Positions 1 to 8,260 of a stretch of DNA of 64,000 bases are shown here, piece by piece; position 1 is the stretch's first letter, and each line of letters begins with the position of its first letter. Below the pieces are notes generated by a model that was not told the origin of the DNA, made no database searches, and saw only the letters and a program-made list of their open reading frames with translations. The DNA comes from Roseateles oligotrophus (GTDB lineage: Bacteria > Pseudomonadota > Gammaproteobacteria > Burkholderiales > Burkholderiaceae_C). A program made the position numbers and the translations under genes. The stretch covers positions 1 to 64,000 of the forward strand of contig NZ_JAJIRN010000010.1 in NCBI RefSeq assembly GCF_025717515.1. Direction: 5' to 3'.

Positions 1-112
1 TGTGGCCTGCGCAGGGTTGTCCTGAAACGCCTACGCGGCGTATCTACCTGCATACGCCAAGCCGTTACCGGCAGGCACCGGACGCTCACGGATCCCTGGG
101 CAGGGTCAGACA

Positions 113-1744
113 TCACTGCAGGATTGCTCGCAAGGCGCTCGCCCACTGAATCGGATTAAGAACGCCCGTATACACCGGGGTTACTTCCTTCTCGACGTTC
201 AACAACCGGTACACGCCGATCTGGGCCGATCGGGTTGAATAGTCCACCAGGAATACGCAGTCGTCGGGGATCTCGACGAACTGTCCCAGAAGCGCCAGAT
301 TCACCGACCCTTTGGGAACGACCAGGGGTCGGTCGGAGATTTTTCTTGGACTGAATTGGCTCGTGGCATAGGGAAGTGTCGTTGGAATACTCGTCGTGAC
401 TTCCTTTATCCTGTCCAGATCATCGATGAACCCCAGATGGCAGACCAGTTCCGTGAGCAGCTCCTCCCCCGTCGATTCAGTCATTGTTTTCTTGATGTAA
501 TTTCCCTGGGTGTTCCCGTAGAGGCCATATCCGAACATGACAGTCGTGTCCGGGGGCTGATTCCTGAAGTGCGGTTGAAAGGGAACATGCAAACCCAAGC
601 CCCAGTTCGAGTCGATACAGGACAGTATGTGTTGCTGTCCCTGGATCTTGACCCTCGAGTATTTCCTGATCCTTTCAGCAAGCAGCGGCCCCTTCGTCGT
701 GACGGTAAAAACACCCCATTGGGTCTGGTCGACGTCACCGCTGAAGGCCTCGGGGTTTCCCAAGTCGGGCACCTTTCTTGCCATTCTTTCCCAGAGCGTC
801 CAGGCGCCGTCCATCTTGTCGGTCACCAGGCCCGGAGCCTTGTTCATGCTGCCCGTGCGTGAATCGGCCACTTTCGAGCCGATGGTGATGAAGACAAAGT
901 CGCCGGGGGCCACGGCGATTTCCGCGCTGTTGCCGTTCCTGAGAAGGTGCAGTTTCTCGACTGATTTTCGGGTCTTCGAAGACCTGAAGTCCACATCGGT
1001 GACCCTTGCACCGGTCTGGATGTCGACCCCTTGTTTCGACAGCCATCTCTCGATCGGCAGGACGATGCATTCGTAATTGTTGTAAGGGGTATTCCAGCCG
1101 CCTATGAGCGTCGTGATATTGGGGGCTTCGTGGAAGAAGCGTCGCAGGTAGCGCCTGCACTCCATGAGGCTGTGCCAGGGCTCGAAGCCGAACATGGAGG
1201 CGAACAAGTACCAGAAATTGGTCTTGAAGAACGAGGGGCGGAAGTAGTCATCGATCCTCTTGCCATCGACAGCCTCTTCGAACATCAAGATGAGGGCGAT
1301 GATGGCGATTCGGTCGATGTGGTCCAGGCCGAGCTTTGTGTGATCGACCCTGGCCCCCTCCTTTCCCACGAGCCTGGTGACGCTGTTCAGACGGTGGGTC
1401 TTGTTGAATGCGTATATTTCGTCTTTGACGCTTCTCCACGGCCGCCGGCTCTCGAGGTATTTACCCCCGGACTTCTCCATTTCGTCCTGATCAGCAAGAC
1501 ACGGGATTGCCGAAAGCATGTCGAAGTAACACTGGTAGGCCTTTTCGTTGATGAGCCTTGCCCCCCGCATCGAGTAACTCTTGTTGCGACCCCACTTGCC
1601 ATCGAGCGCTCCGCCAAGAACATCGCGCTCTTCGAAAAGATGGATATTCTCGCCCTTGATCCCGCCGTCCCGGATTGCGAATACGGCCGCGGACAGACCT
1701 GCAATCCCCGCGCCGACGATGTAGATTTGACGCTGCTTCTTCAT
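113..1744 (-). CDS. ohyA: oleate hydratase (myosin-cross-reactive antigen family)
   Basis: FAD-dependent fatty acid hydratase that adds water to the cis-9 double bond of oleate-type fatty acids, giving 10-hydroxy acids. The 543 residues fit the family length. Residues 11-16 (GAGIAG) and the FEERDVLGG stretch near 37-45 form the Rossmann FAD site, and RGAR (60-63) matches the family's RGGR loop. The GGWNTPYNNYE block matches the conserved active-site Tyr region. By eye, the position of the catalytic Glu (family ECLWD-like stretch) reads YQCYFD, so a Gln may replace it; some subfamilies diverge here. It lies 112 bp downstream of a WS/DGAT gene on the same strand, so the two may be co-transcribed. 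A purine-rich GGAGA lies about 14 bases before the ATG. Confidence 0.88.
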   Translation of the reverse strand: MKKQRQIYIVGAGIAGLSAAVFAIRDGGIKGENIHLFEERDVLGGALDGKWGRNKSYSMRGARLINEKAYQCYFDMLSAIPCLADQDEMEKSGGKYLESRRPWRSVKDEIYAFNKTHRLNSVTRLVGKEGARVDHTKLGLDHIDRIAIIALILMFEEAVDGKRIDDYFRPSFFKTNFWYLFASMFGFEPWHSLMECRRYLRRFFHEAPNITTLIGGWNTPYNNYECIVLPIERWLSKQGVDIQTGARVTDVDFRSSKTRKSVEKLHLLRNGNSAEIAVAPGDFVFITIGSKVADSRTGSMNKAPGLVTDKMDGAWTLWERMARKVPDLGNPEAFSGDVDQTQWGVFTVTTKGPLLAERIRKYSRVKIQGQQHILSCIDSNWGLGLHVPFQPHFRNQPPDTTVMFGYGLYGNTQGNYIKKTMTESTGEELLTELVCHLGFIDDLDRIKEVTTSIPTTLPYATSQFSPRKISDRPLVVPKGSVNLALLGQFVEIPDDCVFLVDYSTRSAQIGVYRLLNVEKEVTPVYTGVLNPIQWASALRAILQ

Positions 1745-1856
1745 GATGCGATCTATCTCCGCTTGTCTCCGCTCAGTCGTCGATGAAACCTGCCCATCTA
1801 GGTGTGCGCACGCTTCATCATGAGTTCCTTGTCGTCGGTCGATGCCGGCAGGCGGG

Positions 1857-3293
1857 TCAGGCCGCCGTCCGGTGCGCGGTGCTCGGCCGCGCTCGATTCG
1901 TCTTCGCGGCCAGTTCGTCGAGCGCCGCGGCGAGCGCGCTCGTCAATTCGTGTTCATCGGGCACCGCCGCGCGTGCCGTCGTGAAGCCGAAGCCCAGCGC
2001 GCCGGCGTAGCTCATCACCGTGATGTTCAGCCCCAGGCCGTGGTCGACGATCGACATCGGCCAGTAGGTGCTCATGCGCGCGCCGGCCGCATACAGCGGC
2101 ACGTCCGGCCCGTGGATGTTCGAGATCACCACGTTGGCCAGCGGCGGCATGACCTCGCCGATGTGCGCCCGCCCGTAGAACTCAGCCAGCCCGTGCAGGA
2201 CCCAGGGCAGGCCGATCGACGGGAAGTCCAGCGGCACCACGCCCTTCGCACGATGCACCATCGTCTTCACGGCGCCGGCCGTTTCGTGGATCGCGCGCAG
2301 GCGGCACAGCGGATCGGCGATGTGCGTGTGCAGGCTGACGACCGGCATCGTGGCCCGGATCGTGTATTCGGTGTCACCCGCCTCGCGCAGCGAGATCGGC
2401 ATCGCCGCCGTCAGCGGCTGGCGCGGGACGCCGCCATGCTGCACCAAGTAGCGCCGCAGCGCGCCGCCGCACAGCACGAGCACGACGTCATTGAGCGTGA
2501 CGCCGTGCGTGAGCGCGAGCGCCTTCAGCGCCTGCAGCGGCAGCGACAGCGCGGCGAAGCCACGCTCGGCGGTGATCTGCCCGTTCAGCAGGGTGTGCGG
2601 ACCAAAGGTGCAGTTCCGCCCCGGCGGCCGCCTGCCGGCATGCGCCGACGGGCCGAACATGCCGGTGAGCGTGCGCACCAGGTCGGGTAGCTGCCGGACG
2701 AGCTTGACGTACTGACCGGCGTCGTGGCGCAACGCGGCCGCCGCGAGTTCGAACACCCCCGGATGTTCGGCAGCGGCGGCGCCCGTGGCCCTGGCGCGCC
2801 GCACTCCGGCCGGCCGCGGCGACAGGTCGAACAGCGTCTTCACCAGCATCACACCGGCCTGGCCGTCGAGCGCAGCGTGGTGGCCCTTGATGTAGTAGCC
2901 GACTTGGCCGCTGGCCAGGCCGTCGATCACGAACAGTCGCCACAACGGCCGGCGGCGGTCCAGCGGCTCCGCGTGCAGCAGCGCGGCACAGTCTTCGAGC
3001 TGCTCGAAGTTGCCCGGCGACGGCAGTGTCACGCGCCGGACGTGGTAATCGAGGTCGACTGCATCGTCCTCGACCCACACCGGATTGGCAAAATGCAGCG
3101 GCATCTGCGCCAGCTTGCGGTGGAGGACCGGCACCAGATGCAGGCGCCGACCGAGCTCTCGCTTGACCGCAGCGTGGAAATCGCGGCGGTAGCCTGGGGG
3201 GAGATCGAACAGGCTCAGCGACGCGATGTGCATCGGTGTCTGTTCGGTTTCCAGATGTAGGAACGTCGCGTCGACGCCGCTCAAGGCTTTCAT
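1857..3293 (-). CDS. wax ester synthase / diacylglycerol acyltransferase (WS/DGAT)
   Basis: Membrane-associated acyltransferase that condenses acyl-CoA with a fatty alcohol or diacylglycerol to make storage wax esters or triacylglycerol. The catalytic HHxxxDG motif is seen as HHAALDG at residues 138-144. The PLWRLFVIDGL segment precedes it, and NVVISNIHGP, typical of the C-terminal DUF1298 domain, follows. Length (478 aa) is normal. I start at the ATG at 3293, which has CTGGAG and GGAGGAG just upstream; the open frame also reaches a TTG 18 bases earlier. It is the first gene of a likely lipid pair with oleate hydratase. Confidence 0.9.
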   Translation of the reverse strand: MKALSGVDATFLHLETEQTPMHIASLSLFDLPPGYRRDFHAAVKRELGRRLHLVPVLHRKLAQMPLHFANPVWVEDDAVDLDYHVRRVTLPSPGNFEQLEDCAALLHAEPLDRRRPLWRLFVIDGLASGQVGYYIKGHHAALDGQAGVMLVKTLFDLSPRPAGVRRARATGAAAAEHPGVFELAAAALRHDAGQYVKLVRQLPDLVRTLTGMFGPSAHAGRRPPGRNCTFGPHTLLNGQITAERGFAALSLPLQALKALALTHGVTLNDVVLVLCGGALRRYLVQHGGVPRQPLTAAMPISLREAGDTEYTIRATMPVVSLHTHIADPLCRLRAIHETAGAVKTMVHRAKGVVPLDFPSIGLPWVLHGLAEFYGRAHIGEVMPPLANVVISNIHGPDVPLYAAGARMSTYWPMSIVDHGLGLNITVMSYAGALGFGFTTARAAVPDEHELTSALAAALDELAAKTNRARPSTAHRTAA

Positions 3294-3453
3294 GACTCCA
3301 GGCTCCTCCAACGTCCGGCGGTCATCCCCTGACCCCCTCCGTCAAACGCAGGGCACCACCACCACGACAGACCGATTCTGGAACGACCCGCTCGCCCGAC
3401 GATGATGCAGATCAATCGCACGGCGCGCGAGGACAACTCCTTTCGCTGTGAGT

Positions 3454-3647
3454 TCAATTCATAGGGGCGCGCGCAGGTGCACTCGGAGGGGATGGGCAGG
3501 CAGCCCGAGGTAGGGGGTTGACGATTCGCTCGATGACCCGCGTCTCCAGGATCGTGGCGAGATCTTCAGCTCGCTCCCGCATCTCGGGCAGTGTTCCAAG
3601 TCGAGCTCGGACAAGCGATCGAGCGCACGGTTGCCCAGTTCATCCAT
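3454..3647 (-). pseudogene. frameshifted C-terminal remnant of an IS91-like transposase
   Basis: On the minus strand one frame reads LDRLSELDLEHCPRCGSELK, the zinc-ribbon-like signature near the C-terminus of IS91/IS801-type transposases. A second frame then continues as ATILETRVIERIVNPL and PPSAPARAP, which match the next part of the same proteins (IIAAILE..VIERIL, then a Pro/Ala/Arg-rich tail), and stops at 3454. The switch falls near 3560 and implies a 1-2 base indel. No N-terminal transposase domain is found upstream, and the 230 bases up to the toxin gene (3648-3880) hold no gene I recognise. Family assignment is from memory of the motif. Confidence 0.55.
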
Positions 3648-3880
3648 TGACCGGCTCCATACCGGCCTTTCACCAGTGCCCGTTCATGGCCGGGAGCGTG
3701 AGGCCGCATCATCGCCAGTAAGCCGCCTTTGGCCAAAACGGTTGGCGAACCCAACGTCAGCTATGCGGTGCTTGTTCGAACTGTCGGCCTGCCGCAGACC
3801 CGGACATTTCGAGGGCACAGACTGCGCAGCAACTCAGTGCCCATTGTTGTCGCCCACCGCGCGCGATCGCGCGCTCTAGA

Positions 3881-4519
3881 TCACCGCTTGCGTTCGAAGT
3901 CGCGAGCCGCCTTCACGATTGGCTTGGCCCAGTCTGGCGTGCGCTCAAGGTCCTCAAGGGCACGGGGAAAACTGACAGCGCCGTCTTGTGCGTGCAGGAC
4001 CAGCATCGGGTTCGATACTGGGGCTCCCGGCACCGCATCGGTGCTGTTATCGAAAACGCGCAACTCGCTCAACTTGGGCATCAAGTCGATGAGATTCAGC
4101 GGCGCGCGAACCCAGCGCTCGCGGATCTTGGCCTCTGGAATGTCGTGTCCGCCAGCTACTACCCGGGCGGCCACGCGGGCGATGTGCTTCTCCGGCGAGG
4201 CCAGACCGCAGAACCAGACCAGAACGTCGTGCGTCCGAGCGGCCGCGGCAATCTTTTGGGTCATCGTCGAGCCGCCCAGGGTCGTCTCGAAGGCGTGACT
4301 GAGCCCCGCCGCAACGGCCCGGTCGATCAAGTTCACGCCGTGTTGCCACGCGCACGCATTGGCCTCGCCGGCGGACATACCGCCCTGAACGAGTATGCGG
4401 GTGTAGGTATCGGGGTTAAACCAAGTCAGCCCAGCCCTGCGCAGCATGATGTTGCCGCCGATGGAGCTTTTGCCTGCGCCATTGACACCGGCCAGGACCA
4501 GAAGAACGGGCCGCCCCAT
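3881..4519 (-). CDS. zeta-toxin family kinase (toxin of a TA pair)
   Basis: P-loop kinase of the zeta toxin/AAA family. Zeta toxins phosphorylate UDP-N-acetylglucosamine at its 3' hydroxyl and block wall synthesis. Walker A is GVNGAGKSS at residues 11-19, followed by FNPDTYT and a mid-protein AFETTLGG stretch, both usual for the family. The 212 aa length is typical of short chromosomal zeta toxins. Its ATG overlaps the antitoxin stop (TGATG), so translation is probably coupled with antitoxin first. The target is an inference from family membership. Confidence 0.82.
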   Translation of the reverse strand: MGRPVLLVLAGVNGAGKSSIGGNIMLRRAGLTWFNPDTYTRILVQGGMSAGEANACAWQHGVNLIDRAVAAGLSHAFETTLGGSTMTQKIAAAARTHDVLVWFCGLASPEKHIARVAARVVAGGHDIPEAKIRERWVRAPLNLIDLMPKLSELRVFDNSTDAVPGAPVSNPMLVLHAQDGAVSFPRALEDLERTPDWAKPIVKAARDFERKR

Positions 4520-4884
4520 CAGAAGCTTTGTCCTGCAATGACCTCGCCATGCAAGTCGAGCGGCACGCTAAAGGCCTGCCGCAGCCTGTCACTGGCATCT
4601 GGCTGCTTGAGCACCGCCAATTCCTCATCGAAGGCACGCGTCAGTTGATCCAACTTACTCTGGTCATCGCGCTGGACACGCTCGGCCAGTTCGGTGAGCA
4701 AACTGTATTCACGCAAAGACAAGATCACGGCCTCGGGCCGTTCGTGGTTGGTCATCAACACCTTCCCCGTGGCATCGACGGCATTCATCACACCACGCCA
4801 GCCCTCACGCTTGACGTCCGAGATGGGCTTGCGCTGCAGGCGCGCAAACAGCTCCTCGCTTGCAGGCTGAATAGCATTGGCCAT
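4519..4884 (-). CDS. Phd/YefM-like antitoxin partner of the zeta-type toxin
   Basis: Small protein (121 aa) directly upstream of and overlapping the toxin gene. Residues around 40-65 (GKVLMTNHERPEAVILSLREY) resemble the Phd/YefM core in which a beta strand precedes a PEAVLLSxxEY helix. The C-terminal third is helical and charged, as expected for a toxin-binding tail. I start at the ATG at 4884, with GGGGGA about 7 bases upstream. The open frame continues another 61 codons into the flanking insertion sequence, but that part looks like non-coding promoter and IS end. Likely represses its own promoter. Confidence 0.72.
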   Translation of the reverse strand: MANAIQPASEELFARLQRKPISDVKREGWRGVMNAVDATGKVLMTNHERPEAVILSLREYSLLTELAERVQRDDQSKLDQLTRAFDEELAVLKQPDASDRLRQAFSVPLDLHGEVIAGQSF

Positions 4885-4918
4885 GATCGGATCCCCCAAG
4901 GAAAGTCGCAGACTGATC

Positions 4919-4980
4919 GTATTATGGGCCAAATACCCGATTCGTTTGGCAATGGCCCAAATTGGCCAATTTAGGCCAAT
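4919..4980 (-). promoter_or_regulatory. antitoxin-toxin promoter region with palindromic operator
   Basis: A candidate -10 box TAATAC (minus strand, 4919-4924) lies 35 bases before the antitoxin ATG. Upstream is a cluster of TTGGCC/GGCCAA words, including a perfect inverted repeat ATTGGCC-N6-GGCCAAT at 4961-4980, with further copies near 4926-4932 and 4946-4959. Such spaced palindromes are typical operators for TA autorepression. No convincing -35 box at 17-bp spacing was found. Confidence 0.5.
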
Positions 4981-5037
4981 GTGTCGCTGTACGGACGACA
5001 CTTTCGTCGGCCGGAGGGCGAATGCCCGCAATGGGCA

Positions 5038-5055
5038 TATTCTGTTGAAAAAGTC
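5038..5055. repeat. left terminal inverted repeat of the IS
   Basis: TATTCTGTTGAAAAAGTC, an exact reverse complement of the right end; preceded by the target duplication GGCA (5034-5037). Confidence 0.9.
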
Positions 5056-5172
5056 GTTGATCGGCACGAACGTGCTGCTGCCAACGCGAAGGCGAATGCG
5101 CGCAGCTCACCTTTTCTTCGTCTGAACCAGGTCTTTCGACCCGGTTTTGAGGTTAATCGGTGGGGTTTCGCC

Positions 5173-6561
5173 TCAAGCGGGCGCACCTGTGCCTTGTGGC
5201 GGTGGGCCTTGCGGCACCCGCATTGCCAAACGACGCAGGTTTTGCACCACCGCGGCCATCGTGAACTCGTCCATCGCGCCACTAAGTCCTCGCAGGCGCA
5301 AGCGATCCAGCCGCAGGATTCGCTTCAGGTGAGCAAACAACATTTCCACCTTCTTGCGTTGGCAGCGTGAACGCTCGTACTGCTCGGTGGTGGCAATCTT
5401 GCGCCCTACATCCCGGGCGGCTTCGTGAACGCTCCGCGCGATCTTGCGCATAGGGGTGTTGGGGCAGCAGCGCTGCTTCTCGGGGCAGTTGGTGCAATCT
5501 TTTTGGCTGGCACGGTAGATCACCGTGTCGGCCTTGGTGATGTGGCTGCGCTCAATCTTGAAGACGCGCCATTGGCTGCGCAGAGGGCGACCTTGTGGGC
5601 AGGTGTACTCCTTGGCCTGCTCGTCCCAAGTGAACTCGTTGCTTGACAGTGTGTCGTCATCGCGCTGAGTGCGGTCCCAGACAGGCACATGGGGTTCGAT
5701 GCCCTTTTCGTCCACCATCCAACTCAGCATGGGCGCCGTGCCGTAGGCCGTGTCGCCGATCAGCCGCTCGGGCTTGAGGCCGAACTGCTCCTGCACGCGA
5801 TCAACCATCAGTTTGGTCGACTCGACCTCGGCGGTGCGGTGCGCCGGCGTGGCCTGGACGTCCATGATCACGCCGTGCTCGGCATCGATGAGGTAGTTCG
5901 TCGAGTAGGCGAAGAACGCAGGTCCGCCCGTTGCCGCCGTCCAACTCGCTTGTGGGTCGGTCAGCGAAATCTTCTTGGGTAGCACTTTGCCAAGGGCTTC
6001 GTCGTCCAATCCCTGCAGGTACTCGCGCACGGCGCGGGTGCATAGCACCGGATCTTTCCAGTCGACAGTCTCGGTGCCGGGTACACCGCGCTGGCTGCTG
6101 GCATCGGCCGCCACGATGCTGGCGTCTACTGCAAAGCCCTCGGCCTTGACGAGGCCGGCTGCCATGCAGCGACGCACGACCTCATCGAACAGCCAGCGGA
6201 ACACGCCGCTGTCACGGAAGCGTCCATGGCGGTTCTTCGAGAAGGTGGAGTGATCGGGCACGGCGTCTTCTAGGCTCAGGCGACAGAACCAACGGTAGGC
6301 CAAGTTAAGGTGCAACTCCTCGCACAGCCGGCGCTCGGAGCGGATGCCGTAGCAGTACCCGACGACCAACATACGGAGCATCAACTCGGGGTCAATGGAC
6401 GGGCGGCCGATCTGGCTGTAGTGCTCGGCCAAGTGCTCCCGCAGGCCAGCGAAGTCGAGGCAGCGGTCAATGCCGCGCAGCAGATGATTCTGGGGAATGT
6501 GGTCTTCAAGGTTGAACGAATAGAACAACCGATCCTGCCCACTCGCTTGTCGTCCCATCAT
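5173..6561 (-). CDS. IS1182-family transposase
   Basis: DDE transposase that moves the surrounding element. The N-terminal part carries the DUF772-type region (GRPSIDPELMLRMLVVGY, then a segment ending in DHSTFSK). The middle has FAVDASIVAADAS and LIGDTAYGT, expected to supply catalytic Asp residues. A Cys-rich patch (CTNCPEKQRCC) and the C-terminal RKKVEMLFAHLKRIL region supply the Glu-containing end, all in the order usual for IS1182. I start at the ATG at 6561, 9 bases after GGAGGG; a TTG start at 6576 would add five residues. No frameshift or stop is visible, so it should be active. Confidence 0.88.
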   Translation of the reverse strand: MMGRQASGQDRLFYSFNLEDHIPQNHLLRGIDRCLDFAGLREHLAEHYSQIGRPSIDPELMLRMLVVGYCYGIRSERRLCEELHLNLAYRWFCRLSLEDAVPDHSTFSKNRHGRFRDSGVFRWLFDEVVRRCMAAGLVKAEGFAVDASIVAADASSQRGVPGTETVDWKDPVLCTRAVREYLQGLDDEALGKVLPKKISLTDPQASWTAATGGPAFFAYSTNYLIDAEHGVIMDVQATPAHRTAEVESTKLMVDRVQEQFGLKPERLIGDTAYGTAPMLSWMVDEKGIEPHVPVWDRTQRDDDTLSSNEFTWDEQAKEYTCPQGRPLRSQWRVFKIERSHITKADTVIYRASQKDCTNCPEKQRCCPNTPMRKIARSVHEAARDVGRKIATTEQYERSRCQRKKVEMLFAHLKRILRLDRLRLRGLSGAMDEFTMAAVVQNLRRLAMRVPQGPPPQGTGAPA

Positions 6562-6629
6562 CTCGGTGCCCTCCAAGATTCGATTTGCTAACGCGTTAAT
6601 TGTACGGCATTCAACCTAATCGAGGTGGG

Positions 6630-6647
6630 GACTTTTTCAACAGAATA
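6630..6647. repeat. right terminal inverted repeat of the IS
   Basis: Reverse complement of the left repeat over 18 of 18 bases; followed directly by the second GGCA copy of the target duplication (6648-6651). Confidence 0.9.
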
Positions 6648-6767
6648 GGCACCAAGCTGCCGGCGGCAAACCACCTTGGTCGCACCTGAGTCACCTGACT
6701 TTGAATCCTGCATCTGGCCCGACTCCGGGCTCGAAACATCGGCAGGGTGCGGGCGGATTCCAAAGGA

Positions 6768-7769
6768 CTAAAACAATCCTTTTTGCAGGGCTGGCACAAA
6801 CATGTGAAACGTATTGCGCCCCGCCTTCTTTGCCTGGTACATGGCTGCGTCGGCAGTGGGGCACAGGTCATCGAAGCCTTGCTGCCCTTCGTTCATCAAG
6901 GTTGCGCCGATGCTGACGGTATTTGTGCATTGAATCTCACCAAGCACATATGGCTGGGCGAGAGACAGCAATATCTTCTCGGCAATAGCACGCGTCTTTT
7001 TCGCTGCTTCGATGGCGTCTGTGCCGAGGTTTTCCAACATCACCACAAACTCGTCACCTGAAATGCGCGCCACCGTGTCGGCCTCTCTTACCGCCAACCT
7101 CAGGCGGGCCGCGATTTCCTTCAACAACAGATCACCCACCTCGTGCCCGTACTGATCATTGACGGCTTTGAAATTGTCCGCATCCAGAAACAACAACGCT
7201 CCGATTTGCTGGGTTCTCTTGGCGCTATGCAGTGCCTGACTCACCCGGTCTATAAGAAGGCGGCGGTTGGGGAGTTGGGTCAACGCATCAGTCATCGCCA
7301 TCTGGTGCAAGCTCGCGTTCAGCTGCTCCAATTGTTCCTTTTGGCCGGACAACTCGAGGTTTAGTCGCTTCAGCTCTTCCTCTTGTTGTCGCCTTGCGTG
7401 GATGTTGTAAGTTACGCCAATCAAGTGCTTAGCGTCCGGTTGATCCGCTCGTTTGACGATTTTTCCGCTGTTGGCGTACCAAACCCAAGCGCCCGACTTC
7501 GCTCTTATTCTGAATTCGCATTGGTATTTGGGCGTCTTTCCGCTCGCGTGGTCATTGAGCGCATTTCTCATCCGGTCGACATCCTCTGGATGAATGATCG
7601 CGAAGATGTTGTCCATGCAGTCGCCCGCTTCCTGCTCGGTGTACCCGAGTTCTGCATAAACCTTGGTGGCTTTTCGGGTGACCTTACCGCTGACGAGTTC
7701 GTTTTCCCAAACGTCCAAGTCAGCCGTCTCCATGACCACTTTTAGGAAATCTTCCCGTGGCATCTTCAT
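6768..7769 (-). CDS. PAS-GGDEF diguanylate cyclase
   Basis: Predicted cytoplasmic enzyme making cyclic di-GMP from two GTP. Residues about 10-125 form a PAS/PAC sensor (PEDVDRMRNAL, then FRIRAKSGAWVWY). A charged coiled coil (about 126-155) leads to a GGDEF domain starting at MTDALTQLPNRR. The active site reads SGDEF (237-241), a variant usually compatible with activity. An RxxD inhibitory site (R228-D231) sits exactly five residues before it, so product inhibition is likely. No membrane segment. AAGGAAGA precedes the ATG. The IS ends 120 bp downstream of its stop, so the insertion did not disturb it. Confidence 0.88.
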   Translation of the reverse strand: MKMPREDFLKVVMETADLDVWENELVSGKVTRKATKVYAELGYTEQEAGDCMDNIFAIIHPEDVDRMRNALNDHASGKTPKYQCEFRIRAKSGAWVWYANSGKIVKRADQPDAKHLIGVTYNIHARRQQEEELKRLNLELSGQKEQLEQLNASLHQMAMTDALTQLPNRRLLIDRVSQALHSAKRTQQIGALLFLDADNFKAVNDQYGHEVGDLLLKEIAARLRLAVREADTVARISGDEFVVMLENLGTDAIEAAKKTRAIAEKILLSLAQPYVLGEIQCTNTVSIGATLMNEGQQGFDDLCPTADAAMYQAKKAGRNTFHMFVPALQKGLF

Positions 7770-7929
7770 TGGTTGTGTCTTCCTTGCAATGTCATGGCGT
7801 TGGTACTCGAAAGAGAAATTTAACTACATCGAGAAAAGTTTGGCGTACGGTGGAGGGTTAGCAGCGCAAAATATGCCGACATTGTCGGTCTAAGCATCAG
7901 CTGTTCTGCGACGTTCAAATGGCCTGAAT

Positions 7930-8154
7930 ATGCCGCCCATAAAGCCTTCTCCCTTGCGCCGTCTGCTCGCCCAGCGTCCCATCCGCCTCGAGCATGAGCA
8001 AGCCCGCGCTCTGATCGCCAGCATTGATGCTGGCGGCATCCCTTTGTACCCTGCCAAGGTGAACCAGATCGCACGCGAGTTGGGCTTGGAGGTCTCGCGT
8101 GATGCGCCGGTGGAGGCCACTGTCGCGCGCCTGCGCAAGCTGCTGCAGGGGTGA
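7930..8154 (+). CDS. small conserved-looking protein of unknown function
   Basis: 74 aa, basic N-terminus (LRRLLAQRPIRL), then a compact domain with GGIPLYPAKVNQIARELGLEVS and APVEATVARLRKLL. The helix-rich ending resembles small proteins I have seen in Burkholderiales without assigned function. It could bind a nucleic acid or a partner protein, but nothing here proves that. It is divergent from the diguanylate cyclase and followed 106 bp later by a membrane protein on the same strand. Confidence 0.55.
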   Translation: MPPIKPSPLRRLLAQRPIRLEHEQARALIASIDAGGIPLYPAKVNQIARELGLEVSRDAPVEATVARLRKLLQG

Positions 8155-8260
8155 GCAACTCGTCAAAGAACATGCCCCCAATATTCGATCGATCTCCCGC
8201 CAAATCACCATTGAACTCGGTGCTTGGCTTTCTGATCCCTGCCTATTTGCGCAGATTGCT

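Larger units (their letters stand above)
5038..6647 (-). mobile_element. complete IS1182-like insertion sequence
   Basis: A 1610-bp element bounded by perfect 18-bp inverted repeats TATTCTGTTGAAAAAGTC (5038-5055, and reversed at 6630-6647). It is flanked by the direct repeat GGCA at 5034-5037 and 6648-6651, read as a 4-bp target duplication. It contains one intact transposase gene. Intact ends, duplication and reading frame indicate recent insertion. It lies about 150 bp upstream of the antitoxin start. Confidence 0.9.

Noticed and set aside
1-112. Search for a gene or terminator at the left edge
   Set aside because: Only short imperfect repeats are visible downstream of oleate hydratase; nothing that I can support.
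4885-5067. N-terminal extension of the antitoxin frame
   Set aside because: Runs through the operator palindromes into the insertion sequence end; the ATG at 4884 has its own ribosome site.
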